Positions 28,174 to 36,985 are shown, counted from the stretch's first letter. The stretch: DNA of 64,000 nucleotides from Mesorhizobium carmichaelinearum (GCF_900199455.1 NZ_FZQR01000001.1:186001-250000); one strand, 5' to 3'. Numbers and translations: made by a program. The notes: generated by a model from the sequence alone, not told the origin.

Positions 28174-28724
28174 AGTTCCGGGGCATTCGGAGTTGGCGGG
28201 ACATTCTTCCAGGGCGGATAAAGCGGGATGCGCGCCACCTTGCCATCCCGCTCCAGCACGGCTTGATCCTTGTCGATCGCCGACACCGTCCAGCCATCGA
28301 CGGTCTCGCCATTGCCATACCAGACCGCGGTCCCGCTTCCGGCGACGCGCAGCAGCGCCTTCGCCGCTCCGCCGTGGATGCTAATGCCCAGCAGCGATGG
28401 CGCAACGGCCGGTGCGGCTTCGGGTGGCGGCGGCGCCGGCGCCGGCGCGACCGGGGCCACGGCAACCTCTACCGGCGGCGGCACGACCGGCGGGGGCACG
28501 AATTTACGGCGCGTCGGCGTGAATAGCGGACGCTGGAACGTCTCGCTGAAATCGCCGGCTTCGGGAAATTGCAGCGATCCCGCCACCGCGGCCGGTCCCC
28601 CGTCATGCCCCTTGCCGGAGGCGACCGGCGTGATGTCGACAGGCGTATCGTAGAGCGCGACATTGACCAAAGCGAGGGCCGCGATCACAGCCGCAATCGC
28701 CAGGACTGCGAATTTCCCGGTCAT
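28170..28724 (-). CDS. T2SS GspN/GspC-like inner-membrane protein
   Basis: 184 residues: one N-terminal membrane helix (about 5-24), RPLFTPTRR near residue 68, a Pro/Ala-rich linker (about 78-112) and a C-terminal SH3-like beta domain (LLGISIHGGAAKALLRV, VDGWTVSAIDKDQAVLERDG). This layout is that of GspC homology-region or PilP/GspN-type proteins that link the inner platform to the secretin. No other gspC candidate is present, so it likely fills that role (inference). Four-base overlaps on both sides. Confidence 0.7.
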   Translation of the reverse strand: MTGKFAVLAIAAVIAALALVNVALYDTPVDITPVASGKGHDGGPAAVAGSLQFPEAGDFSETFQRPLFTPTRRKFVPPPVVPPPVEVAVAPVAPAPAPPPPEAAPAVAPSLLGISIHGGAAKALLRVAGSGTAVWYGNGETVDGWTVSAIDKDQAVLERDGKVARIPLYPPWKNVPPTPNAPEL

Positions 28725-29314
28725 GGTTTGACCCCGGCGGGCGCCATCTGCGTTTGCAGCGGCCCGTAAAACAGGATCTCGGCAAAAAGCTCGGGATCGC
28801 CGGTCCGCCCCGCCGCGGGCCTGACGTCGGTCGTGCGCAAGGTGGCCTCGCGAATGAACAGCACCGGCAGCGACGTCTCAATGGCGAGGATAGCGTTGTG
28901 GATGCCTTCCAGCGGCCCCGAAAGATTGGCCCGCAGCCCGATGAAATCGACGCCGGCTTCGCTGAGCACCGGCGCATTGCCGGCTGACAGGACGCTGACC
29001 CCATTGGCGGCGGCAATCGCGTTCAGGCGGGTCTGCAGCCCGCCGCGGATGATCGCTTCGCTGCCACCGGTCAGAAATTCGGGATTGGCGGTGGCTTGCG
29101 GACTGGCGGCGCTGTCGAGGCGCTTTGCCAGGGCAGCCACGCTCTGCAGTTGGCCGAGAAGCTCGCGTTTTTCCTCGATCCCGGCTTGCGCCGAGGCGAC
29201 GCTGTCGAACGCCGCGAACACCACCCAGGCAAGCACACAGGCCGTGACCACGGCGATGGCGAGCGCAATCAGGCGGCGGATCGTCGGCCTCGTGTTGAGG
29301 ATGGCGGAGAGCAT
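28721..29314 (-). CDS. gspM: T2SS platform protein GspM
   Basis: 197 residues: one membrane helix (about 13-34), a coiled-coil-like stretch (ASAQAGIEEKRELLGQLQSV) and a ferredoxin-like C-terminal domain. The order after gspL and before the GspN/C-like gene is the usual place for gspM. It stabilises GspL in the inner-membrane platform. It starts two bases after the gspL stop. Confidence 0.82.
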   Translation of the reverse strand: MLSAILNTRPTIRRLIALAIAVVTACVLAWVVFAAFDSVASAQAGIEEKRELLGQLQSVAALAKRLDSAASPQATANPEFLTGGSEAIIRGGLQTRLNAIAAANGVSVLSAGNAPVLSEAGVDFIGLRANLSGPLEGIHNAILAIETSLPVLFIREATLRTTDVRPAAGRTGDPELFAEILFYGPLQTQMAPAGVKP

Positions 29315-29316
29315 CG

Positions 29317-30372
29317 TCAGAGCGCTCCGATCTTTGCCGAAATGGTGAAGTGCTCGCCGTCCTGACCGGGAACCTTGACCACCGGTGACGCGAATTCAGG
29401 CGCCGAAAACAGCGGCGAGGCGTCGATCGGCTGGATCAGTTCGGCGGCCGAAGTGGAAAAGCCAGAAATGGTCAGGTCGTCGCCCTTGGCCGAGAGATCG
29501 GTCAACCATGCCGTGTCGGGCAGCAGATGCGTCAGCTCGGCCCAGACGCGCACCAGCGACGCCGTCGTCTTCTTTTCCTGACGGATCTTTTCGATCCGCT
29601 CGATGCCGGCCTGGCGCTTCTGCAGCGAGGTGCGCGCCGCCTTGGCCAGCACCTGTGCATCGGCGATCTGCGTGTCCAGTTCGGCCTCGGCCTGCCAGGC
29701 GCGCCAATGCGCATGCGCGAAGGTCACCAGCACCGCCCCGGCCAGCACCGAAATGGCCGTAATCCAGGCGGTCCGGGCACGCCGGTCACGCGCCGTCGGC
29801 GGCCAGATGGCGGCAAGGCTAAGCGGATCGGCGCGCAGCGCGCCAGCAGGCCGCGACAGCGACAGGCAGCGGACCGAGCCGCCGGCGCGGCGCACCGCGT
29901 CCAGCACGGCGGCGAGCGTCTTGGCCTTGACGACATGGTAGGCGCTGTCCTGCTCCGCCGCCGCTGCGAAGATGACATGCACCTGCGCCGGGTCGATCGG
30001 CGTCGTGGCCAGAAGGTCGAGTTCGGCCATGTCGCGCGCCTGCCGCAGCGGCAGCCGGCGCGCCGCCAGTTGGCGGGTCAGGACCAGGCCGGGCTGGACC
30101 CCGATATCGAAGCTCGGCCGCCTGCGCCGGGCTCCGCCCTGGAGCAGTGCCAGGATCTCGTCCGAAGAAGCGGTGAGCGCCAGCGGGATCGACTGGAACT
30201 CCGGCGCATTGGCCTCGCGCACGCGAATGCCGTCATCCGCCAGGCTGACGATCCAATCGGCGGTGGAAGCCTGTTCTTTCTTGGGTACAACCCGCGTCCA
30301 GACCCCTCGCAGCTCATCGAGCCACCAGTCGAAAAAATCCAGAAATTGCGCGTTGAGTGTCGCCACAATCAA
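29317..30372 (-). CDS. gspL: T2SS platform protein GspL
   Basis: 351 residues: a cytoplasmic actin-like part (about 35-190) that binds GspE, a membrane helix near 210-230 (TAWITAISVLAGAVLVTFA), a coiled coil and a periplasmic PilN-like domain (about 270-350, LVRVWAELTHLLPDTAWLTDL). The start is a TTG at 30372; a GTG two codons later, five bases after GGTGG, is equally plausible. First gene of the nine-gene minus-strand T2SS operon. Confidence 0.85.
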   Translation of the reverse strand: MIVATLNAQFLDFFDWWLDELRGVWTRVVPKKEQASTADWIVSLADDGIRVREANAPEFQSIPLALTASSDEILALLQGGARRRRPSFDIGVQPGLVLTRQLAARRLPLRQARDMAELDLLATTPIDPAQVHVIFAAAAEQDSAYHVVKAKTLAAVLDAVRRAGGSVRCLSLSRPAGALRADPLSLAAIWPPTARDRRARTAWITAISVLAGAVLVTFAHAHWRAWQAEAELDTQIADAQVLAKAARTSLQKRQAGIERIEKIRQEKKTTASLVRVWAELTHLLPDTAWLTDLSAKGDDLTISGFSTSAAELIQPIDASPLFSAPEFASPVVKVPGQDGEHFTISAKIGAL

Positions 30373-30382
30373 CCACCCGCCG

Positions 30383-30409
30383 CCCCGGCTGATTCTCGGC
30401 CGGGGTTTT
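30383..30409. other. Hairpin with T-tract in the gspL leader
   Basis: CCCCGGC, nine-base loop, GCCGGGG, then TTTT on the plus strand. No plus-strand gene ends here, so it is not an ordinary terminator. On the minus strand it lies 11-33 bases before the gspL start and could affect translation of the T2SS operon, or shield it from antisense transcription. Confidence 0.45.
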
Positions 30410-30631
30410 CAGGCTGAGACTACTACAGATGGTGGCGTGGTGCGGATATTTGCGGGGGTGTGGGTAAGGGATTAGCCACAGCTTTTGTTGGAGTGCCACT
30501 CACACATGCGGAGGCTGTCCGTTGCGGAGCGTGTCTCATAAGGCTGACAGGATGAATGAGAGATAGCGCGAAGTTATGTGTCTTCCATCGAGCAGGATCG
30601 TCTCGCGACCCGCAAAGACCTGTTCGGACGA

Positions 30632-31759
30632 TCAGAGCGAGTCGTAGACGGCGTCGATCAACAGCTTGCGGCGTGGGTCCAAATCGTCGAAACCCAGCAT
30701 GCGGTTGGTGACATAGCCGAACCCGACGCCGGCGCCGGGATCGGCAAAGCCGATCGCGCCGCCCCAGCCGGTGTGGCCGAACGTCTGCGGCGACGCGCGG
30801 CCGGCATAGACCGGATCCTCGATCTGATAGCCGGCGGAAAAGGCCGTTGGAACCGCGAAGCTGTCATCCATGCCGCGAAAGCGCAGGTGCGTTGCTTCCT
30901 CGATCGCCGCGCGGCCGATCAGAGCTTTGCCCTCCCAGACCCCGCCTGCTGCCATCATGCCGTAGATACGTGCCAGGGCATGCGCCGTCGACTGGCCATT
31001 GCCGCCCGGCACTTCAGCCGCGCGCCAGACGCGATCGTTGGGGGCCAATGCACGGGGTGCCGGATTGTCGCTTGCGTGGGGAAATGGCGAAGCGCGGACA
31101 AACTCGACCCAGTCGGAAGTCCCGGGACCCTCGATCATCTCGGCGACCCTGGAATCCTCGCGGTCCGGCAGACCGACATGAAAGTCGGCTCCGAGCGGGC
31201 CTGCGATCTCTTCCGCGATGAAGCGGCCGATGCTTCGCCCGTCGACGCGGCGCAGCACTTCACCGGTAACGTGGCCATAGGTCAGGGCGTGATAGATACA
31301 GCGGCTGCCGGGCTCCCATAGCGGCGACATGGCCTGCAGCGCGTCGACAAAAGGCGTCCACGCGAACATTCCTGCTTCGTCCATCGGCACGGCAAGACCA
31401 TTCAGCCCGGCCTGGTGCGACATCAGCTGATCGAGCGTGATGCGCTCCTTGCCGCCGGCGGCGAATTCCGGCCAATAGCAGACGATGGGCGCGGCATAGT
31501 CCAGCCTGCCGCGCTCCACCAGCATGGCGATCGCCAGCGCCACGACGCCCTTGGTGGAGGACCAGACATTGATCAGCGTGTCCTGCCGCCAAGGGCGGGT
31601 TCGCGCGGCATCCGCGTGGCCGCCCCACAGGTCGACGACGGCCTTGCCGTGGACGACGACGGATACGCCACCGCCATGGTCCAGCCCTTGGGCGAAACAC
31701 GCAGCGAATGCCTCGCGGACGGCGGCAAAGCGCGGATCGCAGATACCCTCTATGTTCAT
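30632..31759 (-). CDS. Beta-lactamase-fold serine hydrolase (EstB-like)
   Basis: 375 residues from the ATG at 31759. An ATG eight codons upstream is possible, with AGGTC before it. The class-C/DD-peptidase fold is shown by the SxxK nucleophile motif SSTK (Ser67, Lys70), a YHALTYGH segment supplying the YxN-like Tyr and GHTGWGGAIGFADP near the C-terminus, where HTG replaces KTG. No signal peptide, so probably a cytoplasmic esterase and not a true beta-lactamase. Same strand as the LysR gene 84 bases upstream; possibly cotranscribed. Confidence 0.85.
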   Translation of the reverse strand: MNIEGICDPRFAAVREAFAACFAQGLDHGGGVSVVVHGKAVVDLWGGHADAARTRPWRQDTLINVWSSTKGVVALAIAMLVERGRLDYAAPIVCYWPEFAAGGKERITLDQLMSHQAGLNGLAVPMDEAGMFAWTPFVDALQAMSPLWEPGSRCIYHALTYGHVTGEVLRRVDGRSIGRFIAEEIAGPLGADFHVGLPDREDSRVAEMIEGPGTSDWVEFVRASPFPHASDNPAPRALAPNDRVWRAAEVPGGNGQSTAHALARIYGMMAAGGVWEGKALIGRAAIEEATHLRFRGMDDSFAVPTAFSAGYQIEDPVYAGRASPQTFGHTGWGGAIGFADPGAGVGFGYVTNRMLGFDDLDPRRKLLIDAVYDSL

Positions 31760-31843
31760 GCGCGAATTCTCATCCAATATCATCTCAAGACCTATGACAG
31801 GCCGGGCCGCTGAAGCAAGCGGCCAGCACAGCATGAATAGAAT

Positions 31844-32794
31844 TCACATCCCCCAGACCACCGCCTGCTCATGGCGCTTGATCAGGTGCTTGAGGTTGTC
31901 GAAGCTCTGGCGGATGTGTTTGGCGAAGGCATCGACGGCCGGTGCGCGCGGCGTGTCGGCGCGCCTCAGCAGGCCGAGCGCCCGCTCGGGATGCGGAATG
32001 GCCACAGGTAGCGCCGTGATCGACTTGTCCTTGCGAAAGGCAAAGACCACGCTGTGCGGCAAAACCGTCAGCGCATCGGTCTCCTTCATGTAGTTGACGG
32101 CGCTGGTCAGTGATCCGCCGGAATAGCGGATCTTGATCTCGGTGGCGCCGAGCGACAACAGCAGGCTGCGCAGATCCTCCAGCAGCGGGCTGCCGGGCGG
32201 TGGCGCGATCCAGGGGTAGTCGAGCAGGTCGCTGGTCCTGAGCTTGCGCCGCAACAACAATGGATGCGTCGCGCGGCAGGCAACGACATTGCGCCCGGGC
32301 AGGATCTCACGGAACTCCATGCCGGACCCCTCCTCCAATATGTCGATCGGACAAACGGCAAGGTCGATGCGGTCGGCGTTGATGGCGGCGCGCAGGTCCG
32401 AGAGATAGCCATAACTCTGGTCGACACGCACATCGGGATAGGCGTTCTGGAAGTCGGCGATCATGCCGGAGATCAGCGCATCCATGAAAAACGGCGTGCC
32501 GCCAACCCGCACCACGCCGGAGCGGCCCTGGCTGAAATTGGCGACGATGTCGGAGGCCTTGCGCGAGGCCGTCAGCATCACCTGGCCATGATCGGCGAGC
32601 GCCTTGCCGAGCGGCGTCGGCTGCAACGGTCGGCGGCCTTTCAGGAACAATGGTTCGCCCAGCCGCTTTTCCAGCATCGACAGCGTGCGCGACACGGCCG
32701 GCTGCGACAGGCCGATGAGCGCGGCGCCTTCGGTGACGCCGCCCGCCTGCACCACCGCGGCCAGCTGGATCAAATGCCTCTCGTCGAGCTTCAT
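31844..32794 (-). CDS. LysR-family transcriptional regulator
   Basis: 316 residues. The N-terminal helix-turn-helix (about 5-62, LIQLAAVVQAGGVTEGAAL and SQPAVSRTLSMLEKRLGEPLF) is followed by the substrate-binding-like effector domain (about 90-300). Divergent from the first hydroxyquinol dioxygenase gene across 91 bases, the typical place for an activator of an aromatic catabolic operon responding to a pathway intermediate. CGAT/ATCG arms at 32797-32800 and 32813-32816 lie in the shared promoter, but I could not settle on a T-N11-A box. Confidence 0.9.
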   Translation of the reverse strand: MKLDERHLIQLAAVVQAGGVTEGAALIGLSQPAVSRTLSMLEKRLGEPLFLKGRRPLQPTPLGKALADHGQVMLTASRKASDIVANFSQGRSGVVRVGGTPFFMDALISGMIADFQNAYPDVRVDQSYGYLSDLRAAINADRIDLAVCPIDILEEGSGMEFREILPGRNVVACRATHPLLLRRKLRTSDLLDYPWIAPPPGSPLLEDLRSLLLSLGATEIKIRYSGGSLTSAVNYMKETDALTVLPHSVVFAFRKDKSITALPVAIPHPERALGLLRRADTPRAPAVDAFAKHIRQSFDNLKHLIKRHEQAVVWGM

Positions 32795-32885
32795 AACGAT
32801 ATGGTATATTAAATCGGGTAGAAATCATCATCTTTGTCTTTGGCCCGCGTTAATGTCCCCCGGTGAGATGAAACCGGGGAGGAAC

Positions 32886-33749
32886 ATGTCACAGACTGGC
32901 ATCCCGTCATTCAGCGAGGCCAACTCCACCGAGATGGTCGCCCAGCGCCTGCTCAAGGCGAAGGCCGGGCCGCTGCCACGTTTTCTCGCTGTTGTCGTCG
33001 ACCACCTCCATCAGATCGTCAGGGAAACCCGACCGACCGCGGCGGACTGGCGCCAGACCATCGCCTTCCTCACCGAAATCGGTCATGCCAGCGACGACAA
33101 AAGGCAGGAATGGGTGCTGCTGTCGGACCTGCTCGGCGTCACCGCGCTGGTCGAGGACATAAATTCCCGCCGCCCGAACGGCGCGACGCCAAACACCGGG
33201 CGCGGGCCCTTCTATCGCTCTGATGCGCCAAAGCTGCCGCACGGCGCCGACATTTCGCTCGATGGCATCGGCGCGCCGCTCACCGTGTCGGGGCGGGTGA
33301 CAGATCTCGACGGCATGCCAATAGCGGGGGCGGCGGTAGAGACCTGGCAAGCCAACGCGCAAGGTTTTTACGAGAACCAGCAGCCCGACCTGCAGCCGGA
33401 ATTCAACCTGCGTGGCGTCTTCACCACCGACAGAGACGGCCGTTTCCATTACCGCACCGTCAAGCCCGCCGGCTATGGCGTGCCGGACGATGGACCTGTC
33501 GGACAGATGCTCGGCCGCCTGAACTATCCGCTCAGCCGGCCGGCACATGTCCACTTCCTGATCCGCGCCGACAATTTCGAGACTCTGACCACGCAGGTGT
33601 TCGATCGTGCCGACCCGCGCCTCGACGAGGACGCGCTGTTCGGCGTCAGGCCGGAACTGGTCGGCGACTTCAAGCGCTCGAGCACTGGCGATGGCTGGTC
33701 GCTCGACTACAGCTTCGTCATGGCGATGGCGCGCAAGGGGGCGGCATGA
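32886..33749 (+). CDS. Intradiol ring-cleavage dioxygenase, hydroxyquinol 1,2-dioxygenase type (copy 1)
   Basis: 287 residues; GGGGAGG lies four bases before the chosen ATG. The N-terminal helical dimer domain (about 15-100) is followed by the beta-sandwich catalytic domain. All four Fe(III) ligands are visible: Tyr in QGFYENQ, Tyr in AGYGVPDDGPVG and both His in RPAHVHF. The enzyme opens hydroxyquinol (or catechol) to maleylacetate (or cis,cis-muconate). Translationally coupled (ATGA) to a maleylacetate reductase, which argues for hydroxyquinol. First gene of a ten-gene plus-strand run. Confidence 0.9.
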   Translation: MSQTGIPSFSEANSTEMVAQRLLKAKAGPLPRFLAVVVDHLHQIVRETRPTAADWRQTIAFLTEIGHASDDKRQEWVLLSDLLGVTALVEDINSRRPNGATPNTGRGPFYRSDAPKLPHGADISLDGIGAPLTVSGRVTDLDGMPIAGAAVETWQANAQGFYENQQPDLQPEFNLRGVFTTDRDGRFHYRTVKPAGYGVPDDGPVGQMLGRLNYPLSRPAHVHFLIRADNFETLTTQVFDRADPRLDEDALFGVRPELVGDFKRSSTGDGWSLDYSFVMAMARKGAA

Positions 33750-34807
33750 CAAGAACCTTCACCTATTCCGGCAGCCCGGCGCACATCGTCTTCGGCAATG
33801 GCGCCTCCTCGCAGGTCGGCACCTGGATCGAAAAGCTCGGCTGCAGACGCGCACTGGTGCTGTCGACGCCGCATCAGGCGGGCGATGGCGAGGCGCTGGC
33901 GAAGCGGCTTGGATCGCTTGCGGCCGGCACTTTCCCGGGTGCCGCCATGCACACCCCGGTCGAGGTGACCGAGGCGGCGATGCGCAAGGCAACGGAGGTC
34001 GGCGCCGACTGCGTCGTCGCGCTTGGCGGCGGTTCGACCACCGGTCTCGGCAAGGCGATCGCCTGGCGTACCGACCTGCCGCAGATCGTCGTCCCGACCA
34101 CCTATGCCGGCTCGGAAGTGACGCCGATCCTGGGCCAGACCGAGCATGGCGAAAAGACCACGGTGCGCGATGCAAAGATTCTGCCGGAAGTGGTGATCTA
34201 CGATCCCGAGCTGACCATCGGCCTGCCGGTGGCGATGAGCGTCACTTCAGGCCTCAATGCCATGGCGCATGCGGCGGAAGCGCTTTACGCCCAGGATCGC
34301 AACCCGATCTCGACGCTGATGGCAACCGAGGGACTGCGTGCCCTGAAGGCGGCGCTCCCGGTGCTGGTGAAAGAGCCCAGGAATCTCGAGGCCCGCGGCG
34401 ACGCGCTCTACGGCGCCTGGCTGTGCGGCACGGTGCTCGGCACCGTCGGCATGGCGCTGCATCACAAGATCTGCCACACGCTGGGCGGCTCCTTCGATAT
34501 GCCGCATGCCGAGACCCATGCGGTGATGCTGCCGCACACGATCGGCTTCAACGCCGTCGCCGTGCCCGAATTGCTCAAGCCGCTCGCCGATCTGTTTGGC
34601 GGCAGCGCCGGCGGCGGTCTCCACGATTTCGCGAAGTCAGTCGGTGCGCCGCTCACGCTCAGGGAACTCGGCCTCAAACAGGACGATCTCGACCGCGCCG
34701 CCGAGATCGCGACGAAGAACCCGTACTGGAACCCGCGGCCTTTCGACCGCGCCGCAATCCGCGCCCTGTTGCAGGACGCGTGGGAGGGAAGACGACCACA
34801 GGACTGA
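33746..34807 (+). CDS. Maleylacetate reductase (iron-alcohol-dehydrogenase family)
   Basis: 353 residues. Reduces maleylacetate to 3-oxoadipate with NAD(P)H, the step after hydroxyquinol cleavage. The N-terminal nucleotide-binding part includes VVALGGGSTTGLGKAIA (about residue 88) and PTTYAGSEVTPILG (about 115). The C-terminal helical part includes HHKICHTLGGSFDMPHAETHAV (split here by family position, about 230-250), rich in His as in MacA-type reductases. Overlaps the dioxygenase stop by four bases. Confidence 0.92.
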   Translation: MTRTFTYSGSPAHIVFGNGASSQVGTWIEKLGCRRALVLSTPHQAGDGEALAKRLGSLAAGTFPGAAMHTPVEVTEAAMRKATEVGADCVVALGGGSTTGLGKAIAWRTDLPQIVVPTTYAGSEVTPILGQTEHGEKTTVRDAKILPEVVIYDPELTIGLPVAMSVTSGLNAMAHAAEALYAQDRNPISTLMATEGLRALKAALPVLVKEPRNLEARGDALYGAWLCGTVLGTVGMALHHKICHTLGGSFDMPHAETHAVMLPHTIGFNAVAVPELLKPLADLFGGSAGGGLHDFAKSVGAPLTLRELGLKQDDLDRAAEIATKNPYWNPRPFDRAAIRALLQDAWEGRRPQD

Positions 34808-34831
34808 CGGCAACACAGGGAGGAAACAACA

Positions 34832-36112
34832 GTGATTACCAGACGTGAATTCATCCGGAATACGGCAGCCACCGGCCTGCTTGCCGGCACATCGGGTCTT
34901 GCCATGCCGGCGATCGCGCAGAATGCGCCGATCAAGCTCGGCTATGTCAGCCCGCAATCCGGCCCACTCGCCGCCTTCGCCGAGGCCGACAAGTTCATCA
35001 TCGACGGGTTCCTGGCCGCCACCAAGGCCGTCGGCCTCAACTACGAGGTCGTGGTCAAGGACAGCCAGTCCAATCCCAACCGCGCGGCGGAAGTCGCCAA
35101 GGAATTGATCGTCAACGACAAAGTCAATCTGATGCTTGTCGCCTCGACGCCTGAGACCACCAACCCGGTCGCCACCACCTGCGAGGCCGAGGAAATGCCA
35201 TGCCTGTCGACCGTTGCGCCCTGGCAGCCCTGGTTCATCGGCCAGCAAGGCAATCCCGGCGATCCCGCTTCGTGGAAGCCGTTCAACTACGCCTACCATT
35301 TCTTCTGGGGGCTGGAAGACGTCATAGCCGTCTTCACCAACATGTGGGCGCAGGTCGAGACCAACAAGAAGGTTGGCGGCCTCTTCCCCAATGATGGTGA
35401 CGGCAATGCCTGGGGTGACGGCACGGTCGGCTTCCCGCCGGTGCTGGCCAAGGGCGGCTACGGGCTGACCGATACCGGCCGCTACCAGAACCTGACCGAC
35501 GATTTTTCCGCACAGATCAACGCCTTCAAGGGCGCGTCATGCGAAATCATCACCGGCGTGATGATCCCGCCTGATTTCACCACCTTCTGGAACCAGGCCA
35601 AGCAGCAGGGCTTTGCGCCCAAGGTGGCGTCGATCGGCAAGGCGCTGCTGTTCCCGCAATCGGTCGAGGCGCTCGGCAAATCCGGTCACAATCTATCGTC
35701 GGAGGTCTGGTGGACGCCGAACCACCCGTTCAAATCGTCGCTGACCGGCGAGAGCTCGGCACAGGTGGCGCAAGGCTTCACCAAGGCCACCGGCCGCCAG
35801 TGGACGCAGCCGATCGGTTTTGTCCACGCGCTGTTCGAGATTGCGGTGGATGTGATGAAGCGGGCTGGCGAGGCCGGCGACGGCGACAAGGTGGCGGCGG
35901 CGATCGCCGAGACCAAGCTCGACACGCTGGTTGGACCGATCGCCTGGGACGGCGCCAAGCTGCCGCCCTTTGCCGCCAAGAACATCGCCAAGACGCCGCT
36001 GGTCGGCGGCCAGTGGCGGCTGAAGGATGGTGGCGGCTATGACCTCGTCATCACCGACAACAAGACCGCGCCCAACATCCCGACCGGCGGCAAGATGGAA
36101 GCCATCGGATGA
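34832..36112 (+). CDS. Tat-exported Liv-type ABC substrate-binding protein
   Basis: 426 residues, Peripla_BP_6 fold. The N-terminus MITRREFIRNTAATGLLAG is a twin-arginine signal (RREFI), and cleavage is likely after PAIAQ. KLGYVSPQSGPLAAFAEADK opens lobe 1. The absence of the usual amino-acid contacts I would expect, together with its place between a maleylacetate reductase and an aromatic hydroxylase, suggests an aromatic acid or phenol as ligand (inference). 24 bases after the reductase stop, with GGGAGG before the start. Confidence 0.88.
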   Translation: MITRREFIRNTAATGLLAGTSGLAMPAIAQNAPIKLGYVSPQSGPLAAFAEADKFIIDGFLAATKAVGLNYEVVVKDSQSNPNRAAEVAKELIVNDKVNLMLVASTPETTNPVATTCEAEEMPCLSTVAPWQPWFIGQQGNPGDPASWKPFNYAYHFFWGLEDVIAVFTNMWAQVETNKKVGGLFPNDGDGNAWGDGTVGFPPVLAKGGYGLTDTGRYQNLTDDFSAQINAFKGASCEIITGVMIPPDFTTFWNQAKQQGFAPKVASIGKALLFPQSVEALGKSGHNLSSEVWWTPNHPFKSSLTGESSAQVAQGFTKATGRQWTQPIGFVHALFEIAVDVMKRAGEAGDGDKVAAAIAETKLDTLVGPIAWDGAKLPPFAAKNIAKTPLVGGQWRLKDGGGYDLVITDNKTAPNIPTGGKMEAIG

Positions 36113-36131
36113 GCGGTACCTCGCACCTTTC

Positions 36132-36254
36132 CTTCTCCCCGTTCACGGGGAGAAGGTGGCCCGAAGGGTCGGATGAGGGGCAGCGCCAAGTTCGGCAAGG
36201 CTGGCTCCGCCCCTCATCTGCCTGCCGGCATCTCTCCCCGTGAACGGGGAGAAG
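36132..36254. repeat. Rhizobial palindromic intergenic element (RIME-like)
   Basis: A 123-base imperfect palindrome. Each end is itself a hairpin: CTTCTCCCCG-TTCA-CGGGGAGAAG on the left and TCTCCCCG-TGAA-CGGGGAGA on the right. GATGAGGGGC (36172-36181) pairs with GCCCCTCATC (36209-36218) inside. I know this core as an abundant intergenic repeat in Mesorhizobium and Rhizobium genomes. Here it separates the binding protein from the rest of its importer and runs up to the next ribosome-binding site. Confidence 0.85.
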
Positions 36255-36265
36255 AGAGGCTAGCC

Positions 36266-36985
36266 ATGCCCATCCTCGCCCTCTTCAACATCTCGAAACG
36301 CTTCGGCGCGCTCACCGTCGCCGACGCGGTTTCGTTCGAGCTGCGACAGGGCGAGGCGCTAGGCATCATCGGTCCGAACGGGGCCGGCAAATCGACGCTG
36401 TTCAACCTGATCACCGGCAACATATCAGCCGATGCCGGCACCATCGTCTTCGATGGCCGCGACGTGACAAAGCTGCCGCCAATGCAGCGTTGCTTTGCCG
36501 GCGTCGGCCGCTCCTTCCAGATCCCGCAACCGTTTGAGAAGCTGACCGTGTTCGAGAACCTGCTGGTCGCCGGGGCCTTCGGGGCGAGGAAGACGGAGGC
36601 CGAGGTCGGTGACCGCTGCGCCGAGATTCTGGTCGAGACCGGGTTGATCGACCGCGCCAACCATCCGGCCGGAGGCCTCAGCCTGCTGCAGCGCAAGCGG
36701 CTTGAGCTTGCCCGCGCCCTGGCGACCGAACCCAGGCTGCTGCTGCTGGACGAGATCGCCGGTGGCCTGACCGAAGGCGAATGCGGCATGCTGGTCGACA
36801 CCATCCGTGCCATCCACAGAGGCGGCATGTCGATCATCTGGATCGAGCATGTGCTGCACGCGCTGAACTCGGTGGTCGAACGGCTGCTGGTGCTGAATTT
36901 CGGCAGGGTTATCGGCATGGGTGCGCCCGATGCCGTCATGGCGTCGCGCGAGGTCCGCGAAATCTATCTCGGGATCGAAGTCTGA
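36266..36985 (+). CDS. Liv-type ABC transporter ATPase (LivG-like)
   Basis: 239 residues from the ATG that follows GAGAGG; the longer frame runs back into the palindromic repeat. Walker A GPNGAGKST (about residue 38), signature LSLLQRKRLELARAL (about 135) with LSLLQ in place of LSGGQ, and Walker B LLLLDEIAGGLTEGE (about 158), followed by the H-loop IEHV. It pairs with the LivF-like ATPase, whose start overlaps its stop by one base. Confidence 0.92.
   Translation: MPILALFNISKRFGALTVADAVSFELRQGEALGIIGPNGAGKSTLFNLITGNISADAGTIVFDGRDVTKLPPMQRCFAGVGRSFQIPQPFEKLTVFENLLVAGAFGARKTEAEVGDRCAEILVETGLIDRANHPAGGLSLLQRKRLELARALATEPRLLLLDEIAGGLTEGECGMLVDTIRAIHRGGMSIIWIEHVLHALNSVVERLLVLNFGRVIGMGAPDAVMASREVREIYLGIEV

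Noticed and set aside
30632..31759. Annotation as an antibiotic-resistance beta-lactamase
   Set aside because: It has the fold and SxxK motif but no signal peptide and HTG in place of KTG; the EstB-like esterase group fits better.
32795..32885. LysR T-N11-A box in the divergent promoter
   Set aside because: Several weak matches in AT-rich sequence next to the start codon; none stood out enough to report as a site.
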